Source: Eutreptiella sp. 'Long Island Sound 2002' (lineage: Eukaryota; Euglenozoa; Euglenophyceae; Eutreptiales; Eutreptiaceae). From it: 64,000 nucleotides of DNA. The notes under the pieces were generated by a model. It made no database searches. It was not told the DNA's origin and saw nothing but the letters and a program-made list of their open reading frames with translations. This document shows, piece after piece, positions 53,648-64,000 of this stretch. How positions within the stretch are numbered: position 1 is the first letter of the stretch; every line of letters begins with the position of its first letter. The translations under genes and the position numbers were made by a program. Where the stretch lies: NCBI GenBank assembly GCA_964036045.1, contig OZ038382.1:109142578-109206577 (forward strand). The letters are read 5' to 3'.

Positions 53648-54263
53648 TCTTGCCGGTACTCTTGGGGCGAGCACGCTTCTTTGGCTGGGCCGCTTGCAAT
53701 CTTGTGACCCCGCAGGCTGCCGGCCCATCAGACATGGATTCCGATGGCACATAGTCACTAGTGCCTAACGGAGCACTACTGCTGGAGGATGCACTCGTAT
53801 TGGAGGAGGCATTGGTGGTGGAGCTGCTGCTACTACTACTGCCACTACTACTACTACCGTGGTGTGGCCCAGAGAGAAGAGCAGGGAGAACAGTGGGCAG
53901 GGCCCGCGGCACAGCAGGCCTCGCCTTCGGTGGCATCAAGGCCCGGAAATTGTCAAAGGCTTGCAACACCTTTGCAACCTTGCAACACCGTAGCGATGGT
54001 ACGCGTGACTGCAATTGCTGTCAATTTTCTTGCCGTGCACACTTGTGCTGCACTTGCCATCTGTGCTGCCACACCACAAGCAAAACGCGCCTTTGTCCGC
54101 ACCCTCTTGGCCGGCCAAACAACAATTGGTGTGTGTCCTCGGCTGCTTGCAACAAACCATGATATTCACACATGGTGTCATTTTCCGGCGATTCACGTGC
54201 AACCTCCGAAGCGGGAACGCCCTGATCCGAGGAATCTTCCCGGTCAGAGGCAGAATTAGAATC
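53610..54263 (-). pseudogene. Ser-rich protein with nuclear localisation-like tail, broken
   Basis: One minus frame from about 54263 to 53610, interrupted by TGA at 54021-54023. The first part (DREDSSDQGVPASEVARE) is acidic. The second has a long Ser/Asn/Thr run, encoded by a trinucleotide-rich tract at 53780-53870, and a basic KKRARPKSTGKRAHNEWEDD end resembling a nuclear localisation signal. Upstream the frame is split by the LINE fragment at 54264-54688 and continues as ELDSDPDSECASDPDCNS at 54700-54760 in the same phase. A Cys/His-rich reading in another frame (CLWCGSTDGKCSTSVHG) is noted but unproved. No family recognised. Confidence 0.4.
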
Positions 54264-54688
54264 TTTTTTTTTCATACTTCCGGCGCCACATAAGTTCGAA
54301 GTTCAAAGTCTCACTATGAACAAAGAAGGGGCACTCATAGGCAGGTCGCCTAGCATTAGTACAGCCGTTGTAACTATAGCCAAAGGCTTCGTGCGGATTA
54401 TGCACGTCAATCAAAGACGCCTATGGGGACAAGTTATCCCACAAGTCGGCTGACAGTGGTGTGCAGATTTGCTCTGCCACGGGCATCGGCTGCCCAGTCC
54501 GAAGTTTCAAGTGATGTTTTTTCTAGTGTGGTGGTAGGGAGCCAAGGGTCATGTGCGGTGGGTCCTGGGAGATCCAGTCAACCGAATCTCCCATGGGTCT
54601 GTCGGTGCAGGGTCCCCATTAAGCTGGATGTAGTCCGGGGTGTCGGGGTGGTGCGTCTTGTATCGCTTGAAACGCCGACCCGGTGATA
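54264..54688 (-). mobile_element. LINE tail copy E2 (severely 5'-truncated)
   Basis: Nearly identical to the last 430 bp of LINE E (21264-21700), with a T run at 54264-54272 as poly(A) tail. Flanking 16-bp sequences, AGGCAGAATTAGAATC at 54248-54263 and AGGCAGAGTTACAGTC at 54689-54704, match at 13 of 16 and are a probable aged TSD. Coding content is only the last residues of the ORF2 tail (SPGRRFKRYK, WEIRLTG). Removing element plus one TSD keeps the host frame in phase. Confidence 0.8.
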
Positions 54689-54754
54689 AGGCAGAGTTAC
54701 AGTCTGGGTCAGAAGCGCACTCAGAGTCAGGATCGGAATCCAACTCGCGCATTG

Positions 54755-54980
54755 CAGAACGGGGGGCAGTATCGGAAGTGGCCCACAAGTGGGCAAGGTG
54801 GCTACATTACCCCTGCCGCCTCGGGGATCCCCTCCGCTTCACAGCGGGGGGCAGAATCAGATTTGGCCCAGAAGTGGGCAAGGTGGCTACATAACCCCTG
54901 CCGCCTGGGGGTCCGCAACGCTTCAGAGCGGAGGGCAGAATCAGATGTGGCCCACAAGTGGGCAAGGTGGCTACATAAGC
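54755..54980. repeat. About 88-bp tandem repeat, 2.6 copies
   Basis: GTGGGCAAGGTGGCTACAT occurs at about 54791, 54876 and 54959, with GCCGCCT and GGGGGCAGAATCAGAT between. Confidence 0.85.
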
Positions 54981-55079
54981 TTTTTTGTGCTTTTCAGCCA
55001 TTTTTGAATTCTCCACGAAATTTTGAGTATTCTGAGTATCGACACATAGGGTCAAACAAAAAAAAAATCCCCCTGCCAT

Positions 55080-55544
55080 ATGCCTAAAACAAAATCTGCG
55101 GCGCCTCTGGCGCCGACAAAGCACATTTTTCCGTGCGACAATTTTGGGGTCCGTACCCCCCCCCCCCCCCCGGGTTCGGGTCCCGACCAGGATCGGCCCC
55201 CGTGGCTGTTCGGCTCTGCGCCGCAGTACTTTGTGTGTCCAGAAGGCGCTGTTACCAGAAGGCAAGGGCCGGGATGTCTACCCACCGGTATAGGTAAACG
55301 GGAGGGCTGTGTGTCTAAGTGCGCACTGTGTGCTAGTGTGTTGTTGCTTAGCCGGACCACTGCACACTTGCACTTGGCCGGTATTGCTTTGCCGACGCCT
55401 TTGCTCGGTCACATAGGGTCTAGTAGGCCCACTGTTGTGTGTGTGCCGCGCTGCACCATCAGTTCTTACTGTATGGTGCCGCACTGCTTGGTGCTGCGCA
55501 CTGCACTGCACTGTGTGTGCCCTGCTGCACTACAATTGTGGGCA
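55080..55544. other. No supportable gene; C run
   Basis: A 14-base C run at 55157. The plus frame that starts here runs into the 47-bp array and is open only because of it. Confidence 0.4.
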
Positions 55545-58135
55545 GAGGGCAGTGGGCTGTGGTACTCCTGCAACGCACTGCCACACCGCCTCGAGGCTGT
55601 GGGCAGTGGTACTCCTGCAACGCACAGCCTCACTACCTTGGGGCGGGAACTGCAACTCCTACCATGCACAGCCCCACTGCTTGGGGGCAGTGGGCAGTGG
55701 AAGTCTTGCAATGCACGGCCCCACTGCTTGGAGGCAGTGGGCAGTGGAACTCCTGCAGTGCACTGCCTCATTGCCTCGGGGCAGTGGGCAGTGCAACTCG
55801 TGCAATGCACGGCCCCACTGCCTAGGGGCACTGGGCAGTGGAACTCCTCCAACGCACTACCTCACTGCCTGAGGGAGGTGGGCAGTGGAAATCTTGTACA
55901 GCACTACCTCACTGCCTGGGGGCAGTGGGCAGTGGGACTCTTGCAATACACTGCCTCACTAGCTTGGGGCAGTGGGCGGTGGGACTCCTGCAATACACTG
56001 CCTCACTGCCTAGGGGCAGTGGGCTGTGAAACTCCTGCAACGCAGTGCCTCACTTCTTGGGGCAGTGGGCACTGGAACTCCTGTAATACACTGCCTCACT
56101 ACCTGGGGGCATTGGGCACTGGAACTCCTGCAAGGCACTCCCTGCCTGCCTGGAGGCTGTGGGCAGTGAAACTCCTGCAACGCAGTGCCTCACTGCCTTG
56201 GGTTAGTGGGCAGCGCAACTCGTGCAATGCATGGCGCCTCTGCCCGGGGGCAGTGGGCTGTGGAACTCTTGCAGTGCACTGCCTCACCGCCCGGGGGCCA
56301 TGGGCAGTGGAAGTCCTGCAATACACTGCCTCAGTGCCTGGGGGCAGTGGGCAGTGGAACTCCTGCAACACACCGCCTCACTGCATGTGGGCAGTGGGCG
56401 GTACAACTCCTGCAACTGAGTGCCTCACTACACGGGGGCAGTGGGCAATGCAACTCCTCCAACATACTGCGTCCTTGCCTGAGGGCAGTGGGCAGTGCAT
56501 CTCCTGCACGACAATGCCTCACTACTTGGGGGCAGTGGGCAGTGGAACACCTGCAACACACAGCCTCACTGCTTGGGGGCAGTGGACAGTGGAACTCCTG
56601 CAACACACTGCCTCACTGCCTTGGGGCAGTGGGTAGTGGGACTCCTGCAATACACTGCCGCAGTGCCTGGGAGCAGCGGGCAGTGCTACTCCTGCAAATC
56701 ACCGCCTCACCGCCCGGGTAGCGGGCAGTGCAACTCCTACAACATACTGCGTCACTACATGGGGGCAGTGGGAGGTAGATCTTCTGCAATACGCTGCCTC
56801 GCTGCCTGTGGGCAGTGGGCATCAGAACTCGTGCAACACAGCGCCTCACTGCCTGTGGGCAGTGGGCGGTGGGACTCCTGCAATGCATTGCCTCGCCGCG
56901 TTGGGGCGGTGAGCAGTACAACTCCTGCAACTGAGTGCCTCACTGCCCGGGGGCAGTGGGCAGTGCAACTCGTGCAACATACTCCGTCACTGCCTAGGGG
57001 AAGTGGGCAGTGCATCTCCTGCAAGACAATGCAGCACTGCCCGGGAGCAGTGGGCAGTGGGACTCCTGCAATACACTGCCTCCCTGCTTGGGGGCAGTGG
57101 GCAGTGCTACTCCTGCAACACACTGCCTCACTGCCCGGGGGTAGTGGGCAGTGCAACTCCTGCAACACACTGCCTCACTGCCCGGGGGTAGTGGGCATCG
57201 CGACTCTTGCAACATACTGCGTCACCGCCTGAAGGCAGTGAGCAGTGCAACTCCTGCAGGACAATGTCACTTTGCTTGGGAGAGTGGGCAGTGCAATTCC
57301 TGCAACACAATGCCTCACTGCATGGGGGCAGTGGGCAGTGCCACTCGTGCAATGCATTGCCTCACTACCTGGGGGCAGTGGGCAGTGGAACTGCCGCAAT
57401 GCACCGCCTCACTGCTTGGGGGTAGTGGGCAGTGCAACTCTTGCAACCCAACGCCTCACTGCCAGGGGGCACCGGGCAGTGTAACTCCTGCAACGCACTC
57501 CCTCATCTCCTCGAGGCAGCGGGCAGTGCAACTGCTGCAATACACTGCCTCACTGCCTGGGGGCAGTGGGCAATGGGACTCCTGCAAAACACTGCCTCAC
57601 TGCTTGAGGGCAATCGGCAATGCGACTCCTGCAATGCACCACCTCAGTACCCGGGGGCAGTGGGCATTAGAAATCCTGCAACGCAGTGCCTCACTGCCTG
57701 AGGGCAGAGGGCAATGCAACTCCTACAACACAGTGCCTCACTACTTGGGGGCAATGGGCACTGGGACTGCTGGAATACACTGCCTCACTGCCCGGGGGCA
57801 GTGGGTAGTGGGCCTCGTGCAATGCACTGCCTCCGTGCCTGGGGGCACTGGGCAGTGCAACTTCTGCAACATACCCCCTCAGCTCCTCGAGGCAGTGGGC
57901 AGTGCAACTCCTGCAATACACCGCCTCAATGCCTAAGGGAAGTGGGCAGTGCAACTCCCGCAACGCACTGCCTCACTGCCTGGGGGCAGTGGGCGATGGA
58001 ACTCCTGCAATGCACGGCCCCACTGCTAGGGAGCCAGAGAGCAGTGGCACCCTTGAACTGTACGGCCTCACTACCTGGGGGCAGTGGGCATTGGAGCACC
58101 TGCAACACACTGCCTCACTGCCTGGGGGCAGTGGG
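55545..58135. repeat. 47-bp satellite-like array 1, about 55 units
   Basis: GGCAGTGGGCAG-type words recur every 47 bp (for example 55686, 55733, 55780). Each unit contains CACTGCCTGGGGGCAGTG, a 7-bp stem with a 4-base loop, followed by GGCAGTGGAACTCCTGCAA. As 47 is not divisible by 3, all frames cycle, giving long spurious frames on both strands. No gene. Confidence 0.95.
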
Positions 58136-58420
58136 AGAGTAGAAGGAGGAGGAGGAGCGCCTGCCGGAGTCCCATGGACGATGGGCTTTGGCGTCGTCCC
58201 TGGGGGGTCCCGCGCAGACCAGCCAGGGGAGTCCTCCGTCTTATCTCCGCAAGAGCAAGACGGATTTCGCCGCACACTTGAGGACGCTCTTTCCAGCAGA
58301 CAATCCAGGTCTGAGCGCCACCGAACGACAACGCTACGGTCCGATTTGCCTCCAGGTCCCTGGCACCAACCGTCTGAAAGTCCTGAATCCACCCGAGTCA
58401 GCGTCCCTAGAATCGTCCAG
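58136..58420. repeat. Array tail segment, copy 1
   Basis: AGGAGGAGGAG, then GTCCCATGGACGATGGGC and on to CAGCGTCCC. The same segment follows array 2 at 61744-62000, so array and tail move or duplicate together. Confidence 0.9.
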
Positions 58421-59660
58421 CCCGTGAAAGCGTGGGTTTCCCCGGTGCATCACCCCCGTTTTATGCTGGCTCCTGGGCTAAGAGAACGGGGCCCAGTACG
58501 CCTATGCGCACTGCCGGCGGGCTCAGTACCGCCGGCGTCGCGAGTACAGTCACGCGACACGATCATGCGCACAGCCGGTGGCCTGGGTACCCCCGGGTTC
58601 TGTGAGTGCGGGACGTGCGTCACAGCCATAGCACCGCGGTGGTGCATCGCCGCGGAGGTCAGCGACGACGCCCGGCCGCAAAGGCCGAGCCCAAACGACG
58701 AGCCCTACGATACGTGCACCAAGGCGGCACGTGACCGAGAAAGTGGCACCACGACGGTGCCCGAGCCAGTGACGGATGTAATTGGGGGGGTGGGTGTCCC
58801 TCCCTCCCCCCTCGCCCCCCCTGTTTTGACGAGGCGTCACAATACGCGTCACAAAAAAACCCGGTCACAGATTGAGCCACACAGGGTACCAGGAGGCAAG
58901 CAGGACAATGCACGACAATGCAAACCATTGCATACAGCAACAAACAGTTTTTTTTTGTTTCTGGGTAGTCCACCAGGGTTCTTATTCAGGCTCGCTCCTC
59001 TGTTTTGTTGCTTTCCGAGGATGTGCCATTTCTGTCGGTGGTGCAGGCCGCTTGACAGGTGTCTGAAGTCTGGACCCGGCGACCAGAGCAGCTGCACCCG
59101 CAACGACAGCAACACCCACAGCGCCCACAGCCAGAGCAATTGCTGCGGCACGACGGGCTGCACGGCTCCTTTTTTGTCGACATGCCGCGGCAGAAACACA
59201 CGGCGGATCACACTGATATTCCACTTTCTTTCGACCCATGATGGAACTATGACAAAGTCTGTCGGAAGGATGCAGCAGACAAATCGTCAGTCTTCAGAGC
59301 CTACAGAGAACACACTGTCAGTTGACACCGCGTCTCATCTCTATGATGTGCATGCAATGGATGGATGAATGTCACAGAAAACAACAAGGGCAGAAGCAAG
59401 GTCAGAAGCACAGACACAACTATTCAGCAACCTGCCCACATGCCCTCAGGAAATACCACTGCCCTCAGGAAGTACCGCAGAGCCTTTTGGGTGTCACAAT
59501 ATTTTCAGAAAAGCTGTTTTCCCACTATGGCCTATTGAATTTTTTGTGACATGTCACAATTCACTACCCCCCCTCCCAACCCCCACCCCCTGAGTGGCGC
59601 ACAAATTAGATCCATCACTGGCCCCGAGCGAGACAGCAAGATTCGCCGACGACACGTGAG
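58421..59660. other. GC-rich stretch, one weak small frame
   Basis: A minus frame of 85 codons (58982-59239) starts MGRKKVEYQC, has a basic patch, then a 23-residue hydrophobic Ala/Val stretch (ALAVGAVGVAVVAGAAALVA) that could span a membrane, then KRPAPPTEMAHPRK. It could be a small membrane protein or chance. Nothing else supportable. Confidence 0.3.
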
Positions 59661-60600
59661 GCGGTGAGTACCGCCAACGACACGTCACCTCTACACGGGG
59701 TGTCATGGAGGTTGGCGGAGCGCCAAGTGCAGACCCCACCATGGTGCCTTGAATATTGGCCTGGAGGATACACCATGGCCAGGCAGGCACGCGAACATTG
59801 CGTGATGGTAGGACGCGCGCACGGCAGCAACACCACTTTGGTGCTCTGCCGTTCAGCTTGCGCCAGGTCGGCGCACGATTGTTTGGGCGGCACCACGCGG
59901 CGCTCTGCCCTAAAGGGCACAACACGACGGTGTACGTGTACGTTGCCTGCATCACGATGGCGCTCTGCCACTCACCTGGCGCCGCAGCGGTGCAAGGCCG
60001 TCTGGGCAGCGCCACGGTGGCGTTATGCCCCTAAGGTTGCGCCACGACGGCGCACATGTATGTTGACTATGCCACGGTGGTGCCCTATCACTGAACTGGC
60101 GCCACGTCGGTGCAGGGGTGTCTGGGTTGTGCCACGGTGGCGCTGTGCCCCGAAGATCGCGCCACGATGGCGCATGTGTACGTTGGCGGCAACACGATGG
60201 CGCTCTGCCACTAAATTGGCGCCAAGGCGGCGTAGGGCTGTCTCGGCAATGCCACGATGGCGCTCTGCCTCGAAGATCGCGCCATGGCGGCGCACGTGCA
60301 CGTTGACTGCACCACCATGGTGTGCTGCCACCGAAGTGGCACCACGTTGCCGCTTGATTGTTTGGGCGGCGCCACGGCGGCGCTCGGCGCCGAAGGCCGT
60401 GCCACAACGACACACCGGTACGTTCGTGGCACCACAGTGGTGCCCTGCCACTGAGCCAGCGCCACGTCAGCGTTGGGTTGTCGGGGTAGCACCACGGTGG
60501 CGTTCCGCTCTGGAGGTCGCGCCACGATGACGCACATATTCGTCAGCGGCACCATGGTGGAACCTTGGCACTGAGCCGGCGCCACGTCGGCATCCGGCGG
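59660..60600. repeat. 120-bp tandem repeat made of two related 60-bp halves
   Basis: GCGCCACGATGGCGC-type palindromic words recur at about 60045, 60165, 60285, 60405 and 60520. Being divisible by 3, it gives a 288-codon plus frame (59664-60530) of 40-residue Arg/Trp/Pro-rich repeats; likely not a real protein. Confidence 0.85.
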
Positions 60601-60821
60601 TCGGAAGAGGCCACGTAGGTGCGTGCGTCCCCCACAAGACTGCATTTTTGGCCCACAGAGGTCCTGGACGGTTGGCGGGCGGGTCGGACCCGGCCTGACA
60701 CAGGGAAAACGCATACAGCACCACCACGCATCACGGATGACTTGGAGGTTGGCAGTGCACGTGGACAATCCGTCCCACAGCTACCATCCTGAGGGTTTTT
60801 AGACTGGTGCCAGGTCACCAG

Positions 60822-61745
60822 GGGCAGTGGACAGTGGAACTCCTGCAATGCACGGCCTCACTACCGGGGGGCAGTGGGCAGTGGAACTCCTACAAGGCAC
60901 GGCCCGAGTGCCAGGGGGTAGTGGGCAGTGCAACTCTTGCAATACACTGCCACACTGTCTGGGGGCATTGGGCAGTGCAAGTCGTGCAATACGCTGCCTC
61001 ACCGCCTCGGGGCCGTGGGCAGTGCAACTTATGCACTGCATTGCCACACAATCGGGGGGGAGTGGGCTGTGCGACTCCTGCAATATCCTTTCTCACTGCC
61101 TGGGGGCAGTGGGCAGTGGAACTTGTGCAATATAGTGCCTCACTGCCCGGGGGTAGTGGGCAGTGCAACTCCTGCAACGCACTACCTCACTGCCTGGGGG
61201 TAGTGGGCAACGCAACTCCTGCAATGCGCTGCCTGAGTGCCTGGGGGCCGTGGGCTTCGGAAGCCAAGCAACGCATTGCCTCACTGCCTAGGGGTAGTGG
61301 CCAGTGGAACTCTTACAACACATGGCTTCAATGCCTAGGGGCACGGGGTAGTGGAACTCCTGCAATACACTGCCGCACTGCCTTCGGGCGGTGGGCAGTG
61401 CAACTCCTACAACATACTGTGTCACTACCTGGGGGCAGTTGGGCTGCCTAGGGGGCAGTGGGCAGTGCAACTCCTACTATACACTGCCTCATTGCCTCGG
61501 GGCAGTGCACAGTGCAACTCCTGCAATGCATTATCTCACTGCCTGGGGGCAGTGGGGAGCGGAAGTTTTGCAACGCAACGCCTCACTGCCTACGCGCATT
61601 GGTCAGTGCAATTGCTACAATGCATTGCCTTACTGCCCAGGGAAAGTGGGCAGTGCTATTCCTGCAATACACGGCCTCACTGCCTGTGGGCAGTGGGCAG
61701 TGGAACTCCTGCAAAACACTGCCTCACTGCCTCGGGGCAGTAGGC
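60822..61745. repeat. 47-bp satellite-like array 2, about 20 units
   Basis: Same unit and orientation as array 1, including the CACTGCC...GGCAGTG hairpin, and ending in the same tail. Confidence 0.95.
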
Positions 61746-62000
61746 AGTGGAAGGAGGAGGAGGAGGCGGAGGAGCGCCTACCGAAGTCCCATGGACGATG
61801 GGCCTTGGTGTCGTCCCCCGGGGATCCCGCGCAGACCAGCCACAGGAGTCCTCCGTCTTACCTCCGCAAGAGCAAGACGGATCTCACCACAAACCTCGGA
61901 CGCTCTTCCCAGCAGGCACGGTCCAATCTGCCCCCAGATCCCTGTCACCAATCGTTTGAAAGTCCTGGATCCACCCCAGTCAGCGTCCCAAAATCGTCCA
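61744..62000. repeat. Array tail segment, copy 2
   Basis: Matches 58136-58420 with small indels. Similarity fades after GGCATCACCCCCG. Confidence 0.9.
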
Positions 62001-62029
62001 GCGCGCGAAGGCGTCGGTCTCCCTGGGGC

Positions 62030-64000
62030 ATCACCCCCGGCTTAGAATGTCGCCAGACAAGGAGCGTAGTGTGGCCCGACTACGCGTTGTGCCGGAACGG
62101 TCCAAGCGCGTGAGTTCGAGGACGTGATCACAGACGTAGATAGGGCCATGGGGAGGGTCGACGCAGTGCCACCTGCACGTCCTTGAAGATCGTACGGGGG
62201 CCTTGGGAAGCCGCATTGAGGATGGACGAGAAGGCTGAATGCAGTGCGGCACACCGAGACGGGATCCCATCTCCACGGTGGCGGGCCTCCACGCTCCGTC
62301 CGTGGCCACCGTAATGGATGGCTCAGAGGCGGCGCTTGTCTAGGAAATGGGGGGCAAGCCCGTGCCGGCCGAGGCTGTCCAAAACGATCACATCGTGGGC
62401 TTACAGGTCAATTTCTTGTCGTATGCTTGGCGGCATCCGGTTGCTCTTGAGGTACACATAAAGGACTCGGTTTGGAGTCCGCCTGCGATGGGTAGTGATG
62501 GTGGACTTCACCTTGGGCGCCAGGAGGAATTCTCCTGACAGCCATAGGCCCAGAATGACGTCCCAGGCCGGCCATTGGGATGACCCAGGTGTCGGGGCCT
62601 AGTTGGCGACGTGGTACCATTCTGGTGGAGGGCTGTTGACAAGGGATTGGTGCACGGAATCCACCGTCAGGGGGGAGAAGTGGTCGGCGACAGGTAGGGA
62701 AGGTACCGCATGCCGTTTGTGCAGGAGGACGGTGGTGAGTATGACGTCGCCGAGGAGGCGACGCACGCTCACAGGACATAACCCCTTGTGCTGAAGGGCA
62801 TCTCCATGCGGCGGGGAGATGGACCCTAGACGTCCAATGGTGTAGGTGATGAGGGCTTCGTGGGCCGGGGGGCAGTCTAGGGCCATTAGGAAGGGCTTGT
62901 TACCCAAGACGATGAGGACTCCCCACGCGGTGGGCGCGCACTACCGCCAAGCGTGACACCTCTGGGAGAGCCGGGCCGCGAGCCACCGATGGTAGTGAGC
63001 GCGGAGGAGCGGGTCGAGCGGGCAGGAGAGGACGTGGTCGTCAGGGACAGAAGGAGGCAAAGAGGGCAGGGCGCGTCCTTGGGGGGGAACAGAGAAAGGC
63101 GTATGCCGGTGACCGTGAGGTGGTCTCCCCACGAGAGTAGTCCATGAATGACGGCGACGGCGTACTCACCAAGGACAGGGTAGCGTTAAGGAGGGGGGGA
63201 CTTGGCATAGGTAAGGTGGGAGACCAGCAGGGCACGTCGTGCGCGGGGGGGATCGTGGACTTGGAAGCCCGCGTGGGAGAAGCACATGCGGGGCTGTTGT
63301 AGGGGGCTTAGCCACCCCACCGCAGCCGGGCAGCCGCCAGCGGACCGTCCTGCGGCTGCGGTCACTTGGCCAGTAGGGCGTCAAGCCAAGTGCGGGCGAT
63401 GTGGGAGTAGAGGTTGCGGGTGGGAGGGTGGCCATCGGCCATAGCACGGCACTCGCGCATTAGGTCTCCTTGCAGCGAGTCGTCCGGTGCCCGCCATCCC
63501 TCTTGGGCCGTGATGTATCCCCTGCAATCGGCGAAGTGCCACAAACCGGACCGGAAAACGAAGGTGGGGTTGGCCGGTAAGGGCCACCCACGCCGTGTAT
63601 AGCTCCGCGGTGTAGGCGTTGTCCATCTGTAGGGGGGTGGGGACAGGGCATATGTGGAACCGGAGGGTGACGGGGCAGAATACCGCTACGGCTCCGCCAC
63701 ATCGTCGGGTCCGTGGGCACCATGACGCATCATGGAGGATGCCATACTTTTCTGGGAACCAGGAGAACGTGGGGATGGTCGCGGACACCGCGTGGCATCT
63801 GCCAACTGGGGGGGGGGGGGGCGTGCCGGTTGGAGGGGTGGGACGTGAGGACACCCGAGGCCACCCTGCGTGGTGCGCTTCTTCCGCGCTACGGTGGCCT
63901 GCGATCATCCATGCGTGGGTGTCCTGGACCTCCAGCCCAGGGGATGACAAGGCCATCACGTGGGGGGAGTGCTCTGGCACAAACTATGCGGGGGGCAACT
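62030..64000 (-). pseudogene. Decayed LINE ORF2 with RNase H (continues beyond right edge)
   Basis: On the minus strand a frame at 63381-63980 holds KYGILHDASW (first RNase H Asp block) and DNAYTAELYTAWVAL (Glu block). After a frameshift, 63362-63544 reads WHFADCRGYITAQEG (second Asp block) and a helix SHIARTWLDALLAK. Downstream frames to 62031 are short and broken but keep the Arg/Pro/His-rich look of LINE tails. G runs at 63809 and elsewhere. Related to, but diverged from, LINEs D to F. Confidence 0.6.

Noticed and set aside
55545-58135. CRISPR array
   Set aside because: Contiguous 47-bp units without unique spacers, in eukaryotic DNA.
55080-59368. Frames of up to 518 codons in the 47-bp arrays
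   Set aside because: Open on both strands and in several phases because of repeat composition; no domain or start context.

Overview
The window is eukaryotic nuclear DNA. Short GT-AG introns of 62-128 bp can be placed by reading frame, there is an arginine/serine (RS) domain gene, LINE (non-LTR) retrotransposons and cut-and-paste DNA transposons are present, and there are long satellite-like arrays but no operons. I think of an alga or other protist, but nothing seen fixes the lineage. Nearly all recognisable coding sequence belongs to mobile elements. Only the RS-domain gene at the left edge and a few fragments look like host genes.

Layout. 1-2580: a large minus-strand coiled-coil/RS-domain gene running off the left edge. 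2581-3690: gene-free, with tRNA-like modules. 4132-17164: a recent tandem duplication of a minus-strand LINE with ORF1-like frames, an APE-type endonuclease and the start of reverse transcriptase. Copy 1 carries an extra 1.44 kb LINE 3' end with a CCHC knuckle and RNase H. 16655-23300: copies of a noncoding dispersed repeat (family R), into which two 5'-truncated LINEs (D, E) have inserted, each with a target-site duplication (TSD). 25357-27544: a third such LINE (F). 28580-29300: minisatellites. 30690-31600: a frameshifted relic (C) of the transposon family described next. 33898-45839: the centre of the window, two nested DNA transposons. 45840-50300: family R, a hAT transposase fragment and unassigned sequence. 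50700-53200: strongly strand-skewed low-complexity DNA with an inverted middle. 53610-54980: a broken host-like gene holding a fourth LINE tail. 55545-61745: two arrays of a 47-bp repeat around a 120-bp repeat. 62030-64000: a decayed LINE RNase H region.

The most interesting system is the nested pair. Element A (33898-45839) has perfect 24-bp terminal inverted repeats (TIRs) and a 5-bp TSD (CACAA). Element B (37018-42423, 5406 bp) has related 24-bp TIRs and its own 5-bp TSD (AAATT on the + strand), and sits inside an exon of A. Removing B plus one TSD copy rejoins A's reading frame. B carries one 8-exon gene that splices in frame to a 1072-residue protein. A encodes homologous but nonsense-mutated proteins, and C is a third relative. 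Each element carries about a dozen copies of its own palindrome, placed only in introns and other noncoding or subterminal DNA. A uses TGGCCGAAATTTCGGCCA, B uses CTATCGAAATTTCGATAG, and both share the core CGAAATTTCG with different arms. I could not assign the protein to a transposase superfamily I know. Termini beginning CTTAG, a 5-bp TSD, a W-x-D-N protein motif and element-specific palindromes together suggest an undescribed or poorly described group.
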